NCBI GenBank assembly: GCA_002837195.1
Contig: KZ478068.1
Coordinates: forward strand, 1-64,000
Length of the DNA: 64,000 nt
Direction of reading: 5' to 3'
Origin: Enterobacterales bacterium CwR94
GTDB lineage: Bacteria; Pseudomonadota; Gammaproteobacteria; Enterobacterales; Enterobacteriaceae
Below, in pieces: positions 15,176-23,763 of the stretch. Made by a program: the position numbers and the translations under genes. The notes below the pieces were generated by a model that saw only the letters and a program-made list of their open reading frames with translations, was not told where the DNA came from and made no database searches. Each line of letters begins with the position of its first letter. Within the stretch, counting starts at the first letter, position 1.

Positions 15176-17749
15176 ATGACGGCAAAAGATGCACTTCTTT
15201 TACAAATTAGTAATCTTTATTCCTTTCAGGACGCCGGATTTACCGCACAGGATTGCGAAGGGTTTGTTCCCGTTAATCGAAATGTAATTAGCCATTATCT
15301 CAATCGGTTATGTGATGAAGGCAAGCTGGTAAAAGAAAATACCCGACCGGTACGTTTTTATCTCGTTAATCACGCAGCGGGCCTGGTGTCCGCCAACGGC
15401 GATGCGGATGAACCTTTCCTGACACTTATCGGTAGTGAAGGCAGCCTGAAAGAGCAGGTGAATTTATGCCGCGCTGCGGTGAATTATCCCAACGGTGGCC
15501 TTGCGCTGTTAATGGTGGGTGAAAGTGGAGTGGGCAAAAGCCATTTCGCTAACCTTATTCATCGTTACGCGGTGCATCAGCAAATCATTGCAGCAGATAC
15601 CACGCTGATTGAGTTGAACTGTGCCGACTACGCCAACAACCCAGAGCTGTTGTCGGCCACGCTGTTTGGCCATGTCAAAGGGGCGTTTACCGGGGCGGAA
15701 AAAGAGAAAAGCGGGCTGTTGGATCTCGCTGACGGCAGTTATCTGTTTCTTGATGAAGTGCATCGTTTGTCTGCGGAAAACCAGGAAAAACTGTTCCTGT
15801 TTATGGATAAAGGGTACTTCTATCGCCTGGGGGATAACAGCACCCGCCACACTACCCGTGTGCGCTTTCTCTTTGCCACCACTGAAAACACCAATGATGT
15901 TCTGCTCAATACGTTTCGGCGGCGCATTCCGTGTCGCGTGGTGCTGCCCGCGTTTAGCGAACGCCCAATGACGGAGCGTGTGGCGTTAGTCGAAGGTTTT
16001 ATCCGCCAGGAGGCGCAGCAATTACAACGCGCGATTCAGGTCGATGTCACGTTGATTCAAGATCTGATTGCCTCGCCCGCGCGGGGCAATGTCGGGGAAG
16101 TGAAAAACCGAATCAAAGTGCTGTGCGCCCGCGCATGGAGCCAACAGAAAACGCAGACCGCAGGGCCGCTGATGCTGTCACCGCCTGGCGTGGACGACCG
16201 GGAATCCATCTTGGTGGCCGCCGATAATGGCAGACCTCTGCTGCGCATGGAGGATGTGGCTGATGCGCGGCGGTTGCTGCGCGAGTTTGTTGACAGCGCC
16301 AACCTGAAACTGTTCTCGCGAAAGCTGGAACAGCGCATGCAGGCGCATTATCCACGCACGCTGGAGCCCGATTGTGACTCCTGGCTACACCAGCGCTTGC
16401 AGCAAACGGTCACTGATTTTGCCGAACGCACAGGGGTGCAAATCAGTCCGGCACTGCGCAGAACCCTGATATTAAGTGTGGATTACGCTTTGCTGTGCAC
16501 CTTGAGTGAAGAGGACATTGAAAGTCTGCATCAGGCCAGTTTATGGACGGCGCAGCGTGCTCAAATGCTGGCGGATGAGTTTCTGGAAACCTTACACAGC
16601 CAGGTGACGGCTCAGCCTTTGCCCCTGCTGACGCCGCTATTACACACCCTTTTTCATACCGTGGTGGAAGCAGAGCCCCTGATTCAAGGCGTGGTGGTGG
16701 CACATGGCAATGCCACGGCCTCCAGCATTGCTGGCACCGCCAACAAATTACTCGGTGGCTACTACCTGAAAGCCTTTGATATGCCTTTCTCGGTGGACAC
16801 GCGCGGCATTATTGATCTGCTGATTCGCCACCTGGATAAAATCAAAAATGGCAGCGGCCTGGTGATCATGGTTGATATGGGATCGCTGAATGATATTTAT
16901 CGGGAAATTAAACTGCATCTGCACAGCGATCTGCTGGTGATGAACAATGTCAGTACCGCGATGGCGTTGGATATTGCCGAGAAAATCCAGATGCGCCTGT
17001 CGATGCAGGACATTGTCGACAGCATTAAAGGGGCTTACGAAGTAGAAGCGCGCTATTACGAAGGCATTGGGCGCGGCAATAAAATTGTGATTTCTTGTAT
17101 TTCCGGCGCGGGAGTGTCGCAGAAGATCAAAGATATTTTGCAACGGCATCTGCCAGAGGCATCTGACCTGGATGTTGTCACCATGGAGTATGATGAACTC
17201 AAATGGAAACTTGGCCGTGCCGATACGGCATTAAACGGCACCAAACTGATTATTACCACCACCGATCTGGATGCGGGCATTATTCCCTTTGTGAACGTGC
17301 AGCAGTTGTTGAAAGAGAAATCGACCCAGCTCTGGCAAAACTACTTCTTTAATTTACTCACGCCAGAGCAGTTGCAGCCGCTGATCGACGACATCGTGAA
17401 ACTCTTTACGCTGGAAGGCGTGGCCAGCCACTTACGCTTCCTGAATCCCAGCGTGGTGATCGACGAAGTTGACCAGATTATCAAGCAGTACGAACTCACC
17501 TTTACGCTGCACTTTGAAAGTTATGTTCGCATGACACTGTTTATGCACATTGCCGCAATGATCGAACGTTTGATGATCAACGAAACCTTCCACCACCGTG
17601 ACAGCCATTTACTGGCCGCCCAGCAGCAGGCGTTTTTACACGCCCAGCAGGATATTTTTGCACCGGTATTAAAAAAGTATCGCGTTGAGCTGTCGCAGAC
17701 GGAGTCGTTAATGCTGTATGAACTGATTGAGCCTTGGGTCACGTTTTAA
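15176..17749 (+). CDS. DagR/LevR-type sigma-54 activator with PTS regulation domains
   Basis: An 857-residue enhancer-binding protein. In order: N-terminal winged helix (about 1-80), AAA+ domain with Walker A GESGVGKS and the sigma-54 contact motif GAFTGA (about 100-330), a first PRD (about 400-500), an EIIA-Man-like domain (VVVAHGNATASSIAGTANKLLG, His as possible phospho-site), an EIIB-Bgl-like segment (ISCISGAGVSQKIK, Cys), and a C-terminal PRD. This is the architecture of LevR and Salmonella DagR, which activate mannose-family PTS operons with sigma-54 and are tuned by PTS phosphorylation. I start at the ATG at 15176, which has AGGG at a good distance. The operon downstream has a matching sigma-54 promoter, making it the near-certain target. 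Confidence 0.93.
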   Translation: MTAKDALLLQISNLYSFQDAGFTAQDCEGFVPVNRNVISHYLNRLCDEGKLVKENTRPVRFYLVNHAAGLVSANGDADEPFLTLIGSEGSLKEQVNLCRAAVNYPNGGLALLMVGESGVGKSHFANLIHRYAVHQQIIAADTTLIELNCADYANNPELLSATLFGHVKGAFTGAEKEKSGLLDLADGSYLFLDEVHRLSAENQEKLFLFMDKGYFYRLGDNSTRHTTRVRFLFATTENTNDVLLNTFRRRIPCRVVLPAFSERPMTERVALVEGFIRQEAQQLQRAIQVDVTLIQDLIASPARGNVGEVKNRIKVLCARAWSQQKTQTAGPLMLSPPGVDDRESILVAADNGRPLLRMEDVADARRLLREFVDSANLKLFSRKLEQRMQAHYPRTLEPDCDSWLHQRLQQTVTDFAERTGVQISPALRRTLILSVDYALLCTLSEEDIESLHQASLWTAQRAQMLADEFLETLHSQVTAQPLPLLTPLLHTLFHTVVEAEPLIQGVVVAHGNATASSIAGTANKLLGGYYLKAFDMPFSVDTRGIIDLLIRHLDKIKNGSGLVIMVDMGSLNDIYREIKLHLHSDLLVMNNVSTAMALDIAEKIQMRLSMQDIVDSIKGAYEVEARYYEGIGRGNKIVISCISGAGVSQKIKDILQRHLPEASDLDVVTMEYDELKWKLGRADTALNGTKLIITTTDLDAGIIPFVNVQQLLKEKSTQLWQNYFFNLLTPEQLQPLIDDIVKLFTLEGVASHLRFLNPSVVIDEVDQIIKQYELTFTLHFESYVRMTLFMHIAAMIERLMINETFHHRDSHLLAAQQQAFLHAQQDIFAPVLKKYRVELSQTESLMLYELIEPWVTF

Positions 17750-17880
17750 ATCCATCGTGTGACCGCCATCAAAAAGAGTGCTGATGCCCGTTTTCGACAC
17801 TGCGCCCGTGTCGCGAATGGGCTTTTTTTATGGTTTTGATTTATAGGGTTTTTATTTTCATTTTCGCGCCTGTTCAGCGG

Positions 17881-17897
17881 TTGGCACACTGGTTGCA
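17881..17897 (+). promoter_or_regulatory. Sigma-54 (-24/-12) promoter of the PTS operon
   Basis: TTGGCACACTGGTTGCA matches the consensus TTGGCAC-N5-TTGC(A/T) with GG at 17883-17884 and GC at 17895-17896, ten bases apart as required. It is 64 bases before the first gene of the operon and follows the gene of a sigma-54 activator. Two GTTAACAACC copies lie between the promoter and the first start; their role is unknown. Confidence 0.9.
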
Positions 17898-17960
17898 ATA
17901 ATGTTAACAACCGAGTGTTAACAACCAACACGCATCCCTTCACCGACAGCGAGAATAAAG

Positions 17961-18761
17961 ATGAAAACATCCTGGCTCGACCTTAATGGCAGCGTCATCG
18001 TAGTGACCGGCGGTTGCTCGGGTATTGGCGAAAAGATTGTCGAGACGCTGCATCACAACAATGCGCAAGTGGTGGTGATTGACCAGTCTCCGGCACCGGC
18101 CAATGCGCTACCGGGCGTCAGTTACTACCGGGCGAACATCACCGATGCGAAAAGTGTACAGAGTACGGTGGACGCCATTCGTCAGGATTGTGGCCGTATT
18201 GATGGCTGGATTAACAACGCCGGCGTTAATCGCCCCCGTCTGTTAGTGGATTACTACCGTAAAGCGCCGGGCTTTGAACTGAGCGAAGAAGATTATGACT
18301 TTATGGTCAATGTGAACCAGAAAGGCGTTTATCTCTGCTCGCAAAGTGCCGCGCGGGTGATGGTTGAACAGGCATCGGGCGTGATTGTGAATATCGCCTC
18401 CGAAGCGGGCATCGAAGGTTCACGTGGGCAAAGTTGTTACGCCGCCACCAAGGCGGCGGTGCACGCCTTTACGCTCTCTTGGGCGAAAGAACTCGGCAAA
18501 TACAATATTCGCGTAGTGGGTGTGGCCCCCGGCATTAATGAGCAGACGCCGATGGGCGGCATCGAGTACCAAACGGCACTGGCCTATACGCGCGGTATGG
18601 AAGTGGGCGATATCAAAGGCAATTACAGTGAAAAATTGCCGCTGGGTCGCCCGGGTAAATTAAGTGAGATTGCCGATTTATGCAGTTTCCTGGTTTCAAA
18701 CCATGCGAGCTATATCACCGGAACCACCATAAATATTACCGGCGGAAAGTCAAAAGGGTAA
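17961..18761 (+). CDS. SorD-like sugar-phosphate dehydrogenase (SDR family)
   Basis: A 266-residue short-chain dehydrogenase. It shows the NAD(P) motif VTGGCSGIGEK, the NNAG strand, and the catalytic Ser (NIASEAG) and Tyr-x3-Lys (YAATK). It is strongly similar along its length to Klebsiella SorD, D-glucitol-6-phosphate 2-dehydrogenase of the L-sorbose operon (VNQKGVYLCSQ, GQSCYAATKAA, ELGKYNIRVVGVAPGI, ASYITGTTINITGGK). It is the first gene of the sigma-54 operon, in the same place as sorD relative to the EIIA-IIB-IIC-IID genes. Substrate cannot be read from sequence: a hexitol phosphate is likely, oxidised to a ketose phosphate. Confidence 0.88.
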   Translation: MKTSWLDLNGSVIVVTGGCSGIGEKIVETLHHNNAQVVVIDQSPAPANALPGVSYYRANITDAKSVQSTVDAIRQDCGRIDGWINNAGVNRPRLLVDYYRKAPGFELSEEDYDFMVNVNQKGVYLCSQSAARVMVEQASGVIVNIASEAGIEGSRGQSCYAATKAAVHAFTLSWAKELGKYNIRVVGVAPGINEQTPMGGIEYQTALAYTRGMEVGDIKGNYSEKLPLGRPGKLSEIADLCSFLVSNHASYITGTTINITGGKSKG

Positions 18762-18780
18762 TTAACTGCGAGGTGTGCTC

Positions 18781-19194
18781 ATGACGGACGCTGTTTCTCG
18801 TCCCTGGATATTAATTATTACCCACGGTCGTTTTGGTGAGGAGTTGTTAAAAAGCGCTGAATTGATCCTCGGGAAAATAAAGGATGCGCACTGTTTTTCC
18901 TTACTGGAGGGAATGACGCCGGAAGCCTTAATGGAGGAAGTGGAAGCGGTGCTGCAGGCGGCACCCAAAGAGACATTGCTGTTCACCGATATTTTGTCGG
19001 GTACGCCGTCCAATGTGGCGGCGGTGTTTGCCAAACGATTGGGTTTTACGGTGATTTGCGGTGTGAATCTACCGATGTTGATTGAAGCGGAAATGTCGCG
19101 AGGAGAAAAACCCACGCCTTTACTGGCGGAGGACCTCGTCGCGACGGGCAGGGAAAGCATGATCAATATAACCAAAAAAGCCAATGAAAGGTGA
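18781..19194 (+). CDS. Mannose-family PTS component EIIA (SorF/ManX type)
   Basis: A 137-residue cytoplasmic domain that receives phosphate from HPr on His15 (IITHGRFGEELLKSAELILG), as in ManX (GTHGWAAEQLLK). The family's downstream signature is present (FTDILSGTPSNVAA). I start at the ATG at 18781, preceded by GAGGTG. EIIA is a separate protein here, as in the sorbose system, not fused to EIIB as in ManX. The next gene begins six bases downstream. Confidence 0.92.
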   Translation: MTDAVSRPWILIITHGRFGEELLKSAELILGKIKDAHCFSLLEGMTPEALMEEVEAVLQAAPKETLLFTDILSGTPSNVAAVFAKRLGFTVICGVNLPMLIEAEMSRGEKPTPLLAEDLVATGRESMINITKKANER

Positions 19195-19199
19195 GGCAC

Positions 19200-19703
19200 A
19201 TGAAGAACATCAAACTTGTACGCATCGACTTTCGCCTGATCCATGGTCAGGTGGTCACCAAGTGGAAAAATCTGGTCTCCGCCACCCAAATCATCATTGT
19301 GGATGACAAGCTGGCGAAGGATGAATTTCTCTCTGATATCTACGTTATGGCGGCGCCGCCCGATGTGGCAGTGGAAGTGATTTCCCAGCAGGCATTTATT
19401 GATAACGCGCAGGCTGGTCAGTATGACGACGGTAAAAATAACGCGCTGGTGCTGTTTAAATCCATTCAAACCCTGCGCAATGTGATTGATAACGGCGTGA
19501 CGTTTACGGAAGTGCAAATTGGCGGCCTGGGCGGCGGCGTTAACCGTAAAAGCGTGACGAACGGTATCTCGGTGGACCGGCAAGACATCGACGATCTCAA
19601 TGCAATTCATGCCAAACAGGTGGCGATTTACTTCCAGGTGACCCCGGAAGAAGTGCGCCTCACACTGGATAAAGCCGTGGCGAAAGTCGGGAGTCCCTTA
19701 TGA
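19200..19703 (+). CDS. Mannose-family PTS component EIIB
   Basis: A 167-residue cytoplasmic protein that passes phosphate from EIIA to the sugar. It begins MKNIKLVRIDFRLIHGQVV; His15 in the RLIHGQ motif is the phospho-acceptor. The usual RIDDRLIHG has one Asp replaced by Phe here (RIDFRLIHG). Start at 19200 is supported by GGTGAGG before the ATG; its end overlaps the EIIC start by four bases, so the two are translationally coupled. Confidence 0.92.
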   Translation: MKNIKLVRIDFRLIHGQVVTKWKNLVSATQIIIVDDKLAKDEFLSDIYVMAAPPDVAVEVISQQAFIDNAQAGQYDDGKNNALVLFKSIQTLRNVIDNGVTFTEVQIGGLGGGVNRKSVTNGISVDRQDIDDLNAIHAKQVAIYFQVTPEEVRLTLDKAVAKVGSPL

Positions 19704-20437
19704 TCGAAGTCGCGATTTTCACCGGCATTTGGTACTGGATCTGTAAAACAGATTTTGGTTATGCCATTACCCACGCGGTGCGCCAGCCGCTGTTTTCCGC
19801 CATTTTTATTGGTTTGATTATGGGCGATCTGACGCAGGCGATCATCATTGGTGCCGCGATCCAGATCCTCTACATCGGCCTGGTGGCCGCCGGATCGAAC
19901 CTGCCAGCAGATGATTGCCTGGCCGGATTGATCGCCATTCCTTTAGCCCTCAATACCGGGTTGACGCCGCAACTGGCGGTGGCGATTGCGGTGCCCGTGG
20001 GCGTAATGGGTGTCTTTATTGATCAGTTCCGCAAAACCATTAACGCCTTTTTTGCCCACCTGGCAGATAAACAGGCCGAAGAGGGGAATGCACGCGGTAT
20101 TACGCTTACGGCGATTGTCTGGCCGACGCTGCTGGGCTTTTTCCTGCGTTTCCCAGTGCCTTTTCTCGCCAACCTGTATGGCAAAGACAGCATCAATGCG
20201 TTCCTGGACTCCGTTCCTGAGTGGCTGATTCACGGGTTCAGTGTGGCGGGTGGCTTGCTGCCGGCGTTGGGCTTTGCATTAACCATCTTTGTGATTGGTA
20301 AAAAGTCGCTGCTGCCCTGGTTCTTTATCGGCTACTTCCTGGTGCAGTTCAGCAATATTCCAGTGTTTGGCGCGGCTATTTTTGGTCTCAGTGCGGTACT
20401 GCTAATTGCCCACTACCAGAACAAAAAAGAGGCCTGA
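19700..20437 (+). CDS. Mannose-family PTS membrane component EIIC
   Basis: A 245-residue inner membrane protein with many hydrophobic spans (IFIGLIMGDLTQAIIIGAAIQILYIGL, LAVAIAVPVGVMGVF, LPALGFALTIFVIG). The motif GLVAAGSNLPADDCLAG is typical of the EII-Sor family, where the acidic residue helps form the sugar site. Together with EIID it forms the transport channel. Overlaps the EIIB gene and is followed eleven bases later by EIID. Confidence 0.92.
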   Translation: MIEVAIFTGIWYWICKTDFGYAITHAVRQPLFSAIFIGLIMGDLTQAIIIGAAIQILYIGLVAAGSNLPADDCLAGLIAIPLALNTGLTPQLAVAIAVPVGVMGVFIDQFRKTINAFFAHLADKQAEEGNARGITLTAIVWPTLLGFFLRFPVPFLANLYGKDSINAFLDSVPEWLIHGFSVAGGLLPALGFALTIFVIGKKSLLPWFFIGYFLVQFSNIPVFGAAIFGLSAVLLIAHYQNKKEA

Positions 20438-20447
20438 GGGGAACATC

Positions 20448-21290
20448 ATGAGCGATATCCAAAACCTACAGCCCGGTGAAACCGTGCGTATCACTGAAAA
20501 AGACGTCAAAAACAGCTGGCTCTATTTCTACTTAATCGCCGAAATGGGCATCTCCTATGAGCGCTTGCAGGCGCTGGGGTTTACCGCGTCATTGGTCCCC
20601 ATCTTGCAAAAACTGTATCCCGATAAAGAGGATCTCCGGCAAGCGCTGAAACGCCATCTGGTGTTCTACAACAGTGAGGCGGTGTATAGCGCGCCGATCA
20701 ACGGCATCGTGATTGCGATGGAAGAGCAAAAGGCGAAAGGGGCGGAGATTGAAGATGACACCATCACCGGCATAAAAACCGGTTTGATGGGGCCAATGGC
20801 CGGGATTGGTGACTCGATTGACTGGGCCACGCTGAAACCCATTATCTTTGGTCTGGGCGTGACGCTGTCCGCCACGGGCAGCATGATCGGTGCCTTCTTC
20901 CTGCTGTTGCTGCCGATTATCCAGATCATTGTTGGACGCAATCTGGCGGCCTATGGCTATCGCAAAGGGCAGGCGTCGATTCGTGAAATCCTGCACTCCG
21001 GGCATATCAAAACCCTGATCACCGGGGCCAGTACGCTCGGCTTATTTATGATGGGGGCGCTTTCATCGACGTACGTGAAGCTCTCAACGCCGATTGAGTT
21101 CAGCTTTGGTTCTGGTAACCGGCCCTTTGTGCTGCAACAGGTGCTCGACAACATTGTGCCGGGGTTACTGCCGCTGGCGGCCGTGTTTGGTATTTACTGG
21201 TGGCTGCTCAAACGGAATCAAAACTTCACCATCATTATGTTGCTGATCCTCACACTGTCTATCGGCGGTGCCTGGTTGGGGCTGTTCTAA
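20448..21290 (+). CDS. Mannose-family PTS membrane component EIID
   Basis: A 280-residue partner of EIIC, recognised by the cytoplasmic N-terminal part (NSWLYFYLIAEMGISYERLQ), the glycine-rich GPMAGIGDSIDWATLKP loop, and C-terminal membrane spans. I start at the ATG at 20448, after GAGGGGAA; an upstream in-frame start at 20406 would overlap the EIIC end with no ribosome site. Its presence fixes the transporter to the mannose/sorbose superfamily, which alone has an EIID. Confidence 0.92.
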   Translation: MSDIQNLQPGETVRITEKDVKNSWLYFYLIAEMGISYERLQALGFTASLVPILQKLYPDKEDLRQALKRHLVFYNSEAVYSAPINGIVIAMEEQKAKGAEIEDDTITGIKTGLMGPMAGIGDSIDWATLKPIIFGLGVTLSATGSMIGAFFLLLLPIIQIIVGRNLAAYGYRKGQASIREILHSGHIKTLITGASTLGLFMMGALSSTYVKLSTPIEFSFGSGNRPFVLQQVLDNIVPGLLPLAAVFGIYWWLLKRNQNFTIIMLLILTLSIGGAWLGLF

Positions 21291-21311
21291 CAGACCGCTA
21301 AGGAGCGAAGC

Positions 21312-22481
21312 ATGCTGGCAGTACATTTTGGCGCGGGCAGTATTGGTCGGGGATTTATTGGCGATCTGTTGCATCAATCCGGTTATGACATCCTGTTTTT
21401 GGACACGGATAGCGAGTTGAATGCGCAACTGAATCGGCATCACGCCTATGACTTACGTGTGATTGAGGAGGGATTTCGCCGCAAGCGTATCGATCGCGTA
21501 CGCGCACTCTCTCCGGTTGATAGCCCTGAACAGGCGATTGCGGCGCTGGTGGAGGCCAGCCTGGTCACCACGGCGGTGTGGGCGGATAACTTGCCCCGTA
21601 TCGCGCCGCTGCTGAGTCAGGGCTTGCAGGCGCGACGGGCGGCGGGGAAAGCGAAAATTAACGTGATTGCCTGTGAAAATGCCCAAGGGAGTGGGCAGTT
21701 GCTGCGCGCAGCCGTACTGGCACAAAACGGGCTGACCGCCGCGCAATTGGATCAGGTTGCGGCATTCCCCAGCACGGCCGTCGATCGCCTGGTGCTGGCC
21801 AATCGTGCCGAAGGGGAGGCGGTTATTGATGTGGGGGTGGATTACGAGCTGATTATCGAACAGTCAGCACTGGTCGAGGCTACGCAGCAGCCCATTCAGG
21901 GAGCGTGTTACACCCTGCAACTGCCCAGCTATCTGGAACGCAAACTGTTTATTATCAATGGCGGTCATGCGTGGGCGGGGTATCTGGGCTGGATCCACGG
22001 TTTGACCATTATTCAGGATGTGTTCCGCCAACCGATTTTTAGCCAACAGGTCCGGCAAGCCATGCGCGAAACCGCCGCGCTACTGGCTGAAAAATATGCC
22101 TTTCCACTCAGTGAGTTGCACGACTATGTTGAATTCTCATGCCGTCGGTTTGCACTCCCCGGCATTGAAGACAGCATTGCTCGCGTTTGTCGTTCACCGC
22201 TGCGGAAGTTGGCCCCGCAGGATCGACTGGTTGCGCCATTAATGCAATGCCATGCGCAGGGCTTACCTTACGCCACGTTGCTCGATGGCGTGGCCGCCGC
22301 GCTGCTGTACGCGCATCCGGCGGATGAGCAGGCCGTAACCTTGCAAAGCATGATTAATCAGCAGGGCGTGGCCGATGTTGTGGCGCAGGTCTGCGCGATA
22401 CCTGCCACGCATCCTGTGCATGCGGAGATCCTCGCACGTTACAGCGTGCTCGCACAGATTAAGCAACAGCAGCATCCCTGA
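21312..22481 (+). CDS. MtlD-family hexitol-phosphate dehydrogenase
   Basis: A 389-residue polyol-type dehydrogenase. It shows the N-terminal NAD motif HFGAGSIGRGFIGDLL and family strands IACENAQGSG, AVDRLV, ERKLFIINGGHAWAGYLG, RVCRSPLRKLAPQDRL, all aligned with E. coli mannitol-1-phosphate 5-dehydrogenase (MtlD, 382 residues). Sequence differs from MtlD throughout, so it is a paralogue and its substrate may not be mannitol 1-phosphate. It takes the place of sorE (L-sorbose-1-phosphate reductase) in the sor-like gene order. By analogy it may reduce an imported ketose phosphate to a hexitol phosphate, or oxidise a second hexitol; this is inference. Confidence 0.87.
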   Translation: MLAVHFGAGSIGRGFIGDLLHQSGYDILFLDTDSELNAQLNRHHAYDLRVIEEGFRRKRIDRVRALSPVDSPEQAIAALVEASLVTTAVWADNLPRIAPLLSQGLQARRAAGKAKINVIACENAQGSGQLLRAAVLAQNGLTAAQLDQVAAFPSTAVDRLVLANRAEGEAVIDVGVDYELIIEQSALVEATQQPIQGACYTLQLPSYLERKLFIINGGHAWAGYLGWIHGLTIIQDVFRQPIFSQQVRQAMRETAALLAEKYAFPLSELHDYVEFSCRRFALPGIEDSIARVCRSPLRKLAPQDRLVAPLMQCHAQGLPYATLLDGVAAALLYAHPADEQAVTLQSMINQQGVADVVAQVCAIPATHPVHAEILARYSVLAQIKQQQHP

Positions 22482-22558
22482 TACTGACTCTTCCCGTACT
22501 AATGCCCGCTTGCGGCAGGGGATCGCATAACTTTTTTACACCAACCCGGAGTCCACCT

Positions 22559-23200
22559 ATGAAGCTACAACTGGCCCTTGATGAACTGAAATTACCGGAA
22601 GCACTGGCACTGGCGGAACGCGTGCGTGAGCATGTTGATATCATCGAAATTGGTACGCCGTTCGTGATTGATATGGGCATGCAGGCCGTCCGCGCGTTTC
22701 GCGAAGCATTTCCTGAGAAAGAGCTGCTCTCCGATGAAAAAATCATGGACGGTGGCTGGCTGGAATCAACGTTGGCGTTTGAGGCGGGCGCGAACTACGT
22801 TACCGCCCTGGGCGTGACCGATATTCTGACTATTGAGGCCTGCCTGAAAGCGGCAAAAGCGCATCAGCGCCAGTTAATGGTGGATATGATCTGCGTTGAA
22901 GACATTCCCACGCGAATTCGCGAGCTGGAAGCGGTCGGAGTGGACTTGATCGCCGTACACATTGGTGCCGATCAGCAAGCCGCCGGGCGACGCCCAATTG
23001 ATGATCTGCGCCTGATGAAACAGCATGTGCAGCATGCCAAAGTGGCGGTGGCGGGGGGAATCAACAGTCAAACCATTGCGCAGTATGTGGCACTGGAACC
23101 CGATATTATTATTGTTGGATCGGCCATCACCCATGCCAGTGACCCGGTAGAAGAGGCGCGATTGATCAAAGCCGCGATGTTGCGCACGGAGGTGGTGTAA
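22559..23200 (+). CDS. 3-hexulose-6-phosphate synthase (HPS) family enzyme
   Basis: A 213-residue TIM-barrel protein of the orotidine decarboxylase superfamily. It resembles HPS (MKLQLALDEL, DIIEIGTPFVI, LMVDMICVEDI, DLIAVHIGADQQAAG, AGGINSQTI) more than the 3-keto-L-gulonate-6-phosphate decarboxylases UlaD/SgbH. The catalytic D-x-K-x-x-D signature is present as SDEKIMDGG, with Glu at the x where HPS usually has Leu or Met. HPS joins formaldehyde and ribulose 5-phosphate to D-arabino-hex-3-ulose 6-phosphate or splits it in reverse. ATG at 22559 chosen by family alignment and CGGAG upstream. Its stop shares a base with the next start, the isomerase that uses the same intermediate. Confidence 0.86.
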   Translation: MKLQLALDELKLPEALALAERVREHVDIIEIGTPFVIDMGMQAVRAFREAFPEKELLSDEKIMDGGWLESTLAFEAGANYVTALGVTDILTIEACLKAAKAHQRQLMVDMICVEDIPTRIRELEAVGVDLIAVHIGADQQAAGRRPIDDLRLMKQHVQHAKVAVAGGINSQTIAQYVALEPDIIIVGSAITHASDPVEEARLIKAAMLRTEVV

Positions 23201-23763
23201 TGAACCGCTGCGAAAATCTCCTCGCCATTATTGAAGAGCTGAAAAGCGATGCGCAAGCCATCGATCAACAGCAGGTTGATGCGGTCACCGCCTGTATCCG
23301 CCAGGCCCGGCGCATCTTTGTCGCCGGCGCCGGACGATCGGGGTTTGCCGCCCGCGCCTTTGCGAATCGGTTAATGCACCTTGGCTTTACCGTGAATTTT
23401 GTCGGTGAACCGACCACGCCCTCTATTCGCGAGGGAGATTTGCTGGTGATTGGATCGGGGTCGGGGGAAACCGCCAGTTTGGTGAGCATGGCGCGTAAAG
23501 CGCAGTCCGAGGGAGCACAGATCGCCACGCTGACGATCTTTCCAGAAAATACCCTGGGTCAGATGGCCTGCGCGATAATACGTATTCCCGGCCTGACATC
23601 AAAAGCCGATAACGCCAACAGCAAAGCCGCTTCTGTGCAACCGCATGGATCCTCATTTGAACAACTGAGTTGGTTAATCTACGACAGCATGATTATCGAT
23701 TTGAAACGCACAACGGGGCAAAGCGAAGCGCAAATGTTTTACCGACATGCCAATATGGAATAG
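23200..23763 (+). CDS. 6-phospho-3-hexuloisomerase (PHI, HxlB family)
   Basis: A 187-residue SIS-domain protein with the PHI signatures VAGAGRSGFAARAFANRLMH, LGFTVNFVGEPTTPSI, GDLLVIGSGSGETASLV and the C-terminal HANME that closes the active site. PHI interconverts D-arabino-hex-3-ulose 6-phosphate and fructose 6-phosphate. The start overlaps the HPS stop (TAATG), so the two are coupled. It is the last gene of the sigma-54 operon. In this setting the pair could carry a hex-3-ulose phosphate into glycolysis, or make pentose phosphate. Confidence 0.9.
   Translation: MNRCENLLAIIEELKSDAQAIDQQQVDAVTACIRQARRIFVAGAGRSGFAARAFANRLMHLGFTVNFVGEPTTPSIREGDLLVIGSGSGETASLVSMARKAQSEGAQIATLTIFPENTLGQMACAIIRIPGLTSKADNANSKAASVQPHGSSFEQLSWLIYDSMIIDLKRTTGQSEAQMFYRHANME

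Noticed and set aside
15509-17280. Long antisense frames inside the DagR-like gene
   Set aside because: High-GC coding DNA commonly leaves the opposite strand open; none has a ribosome site or domain.
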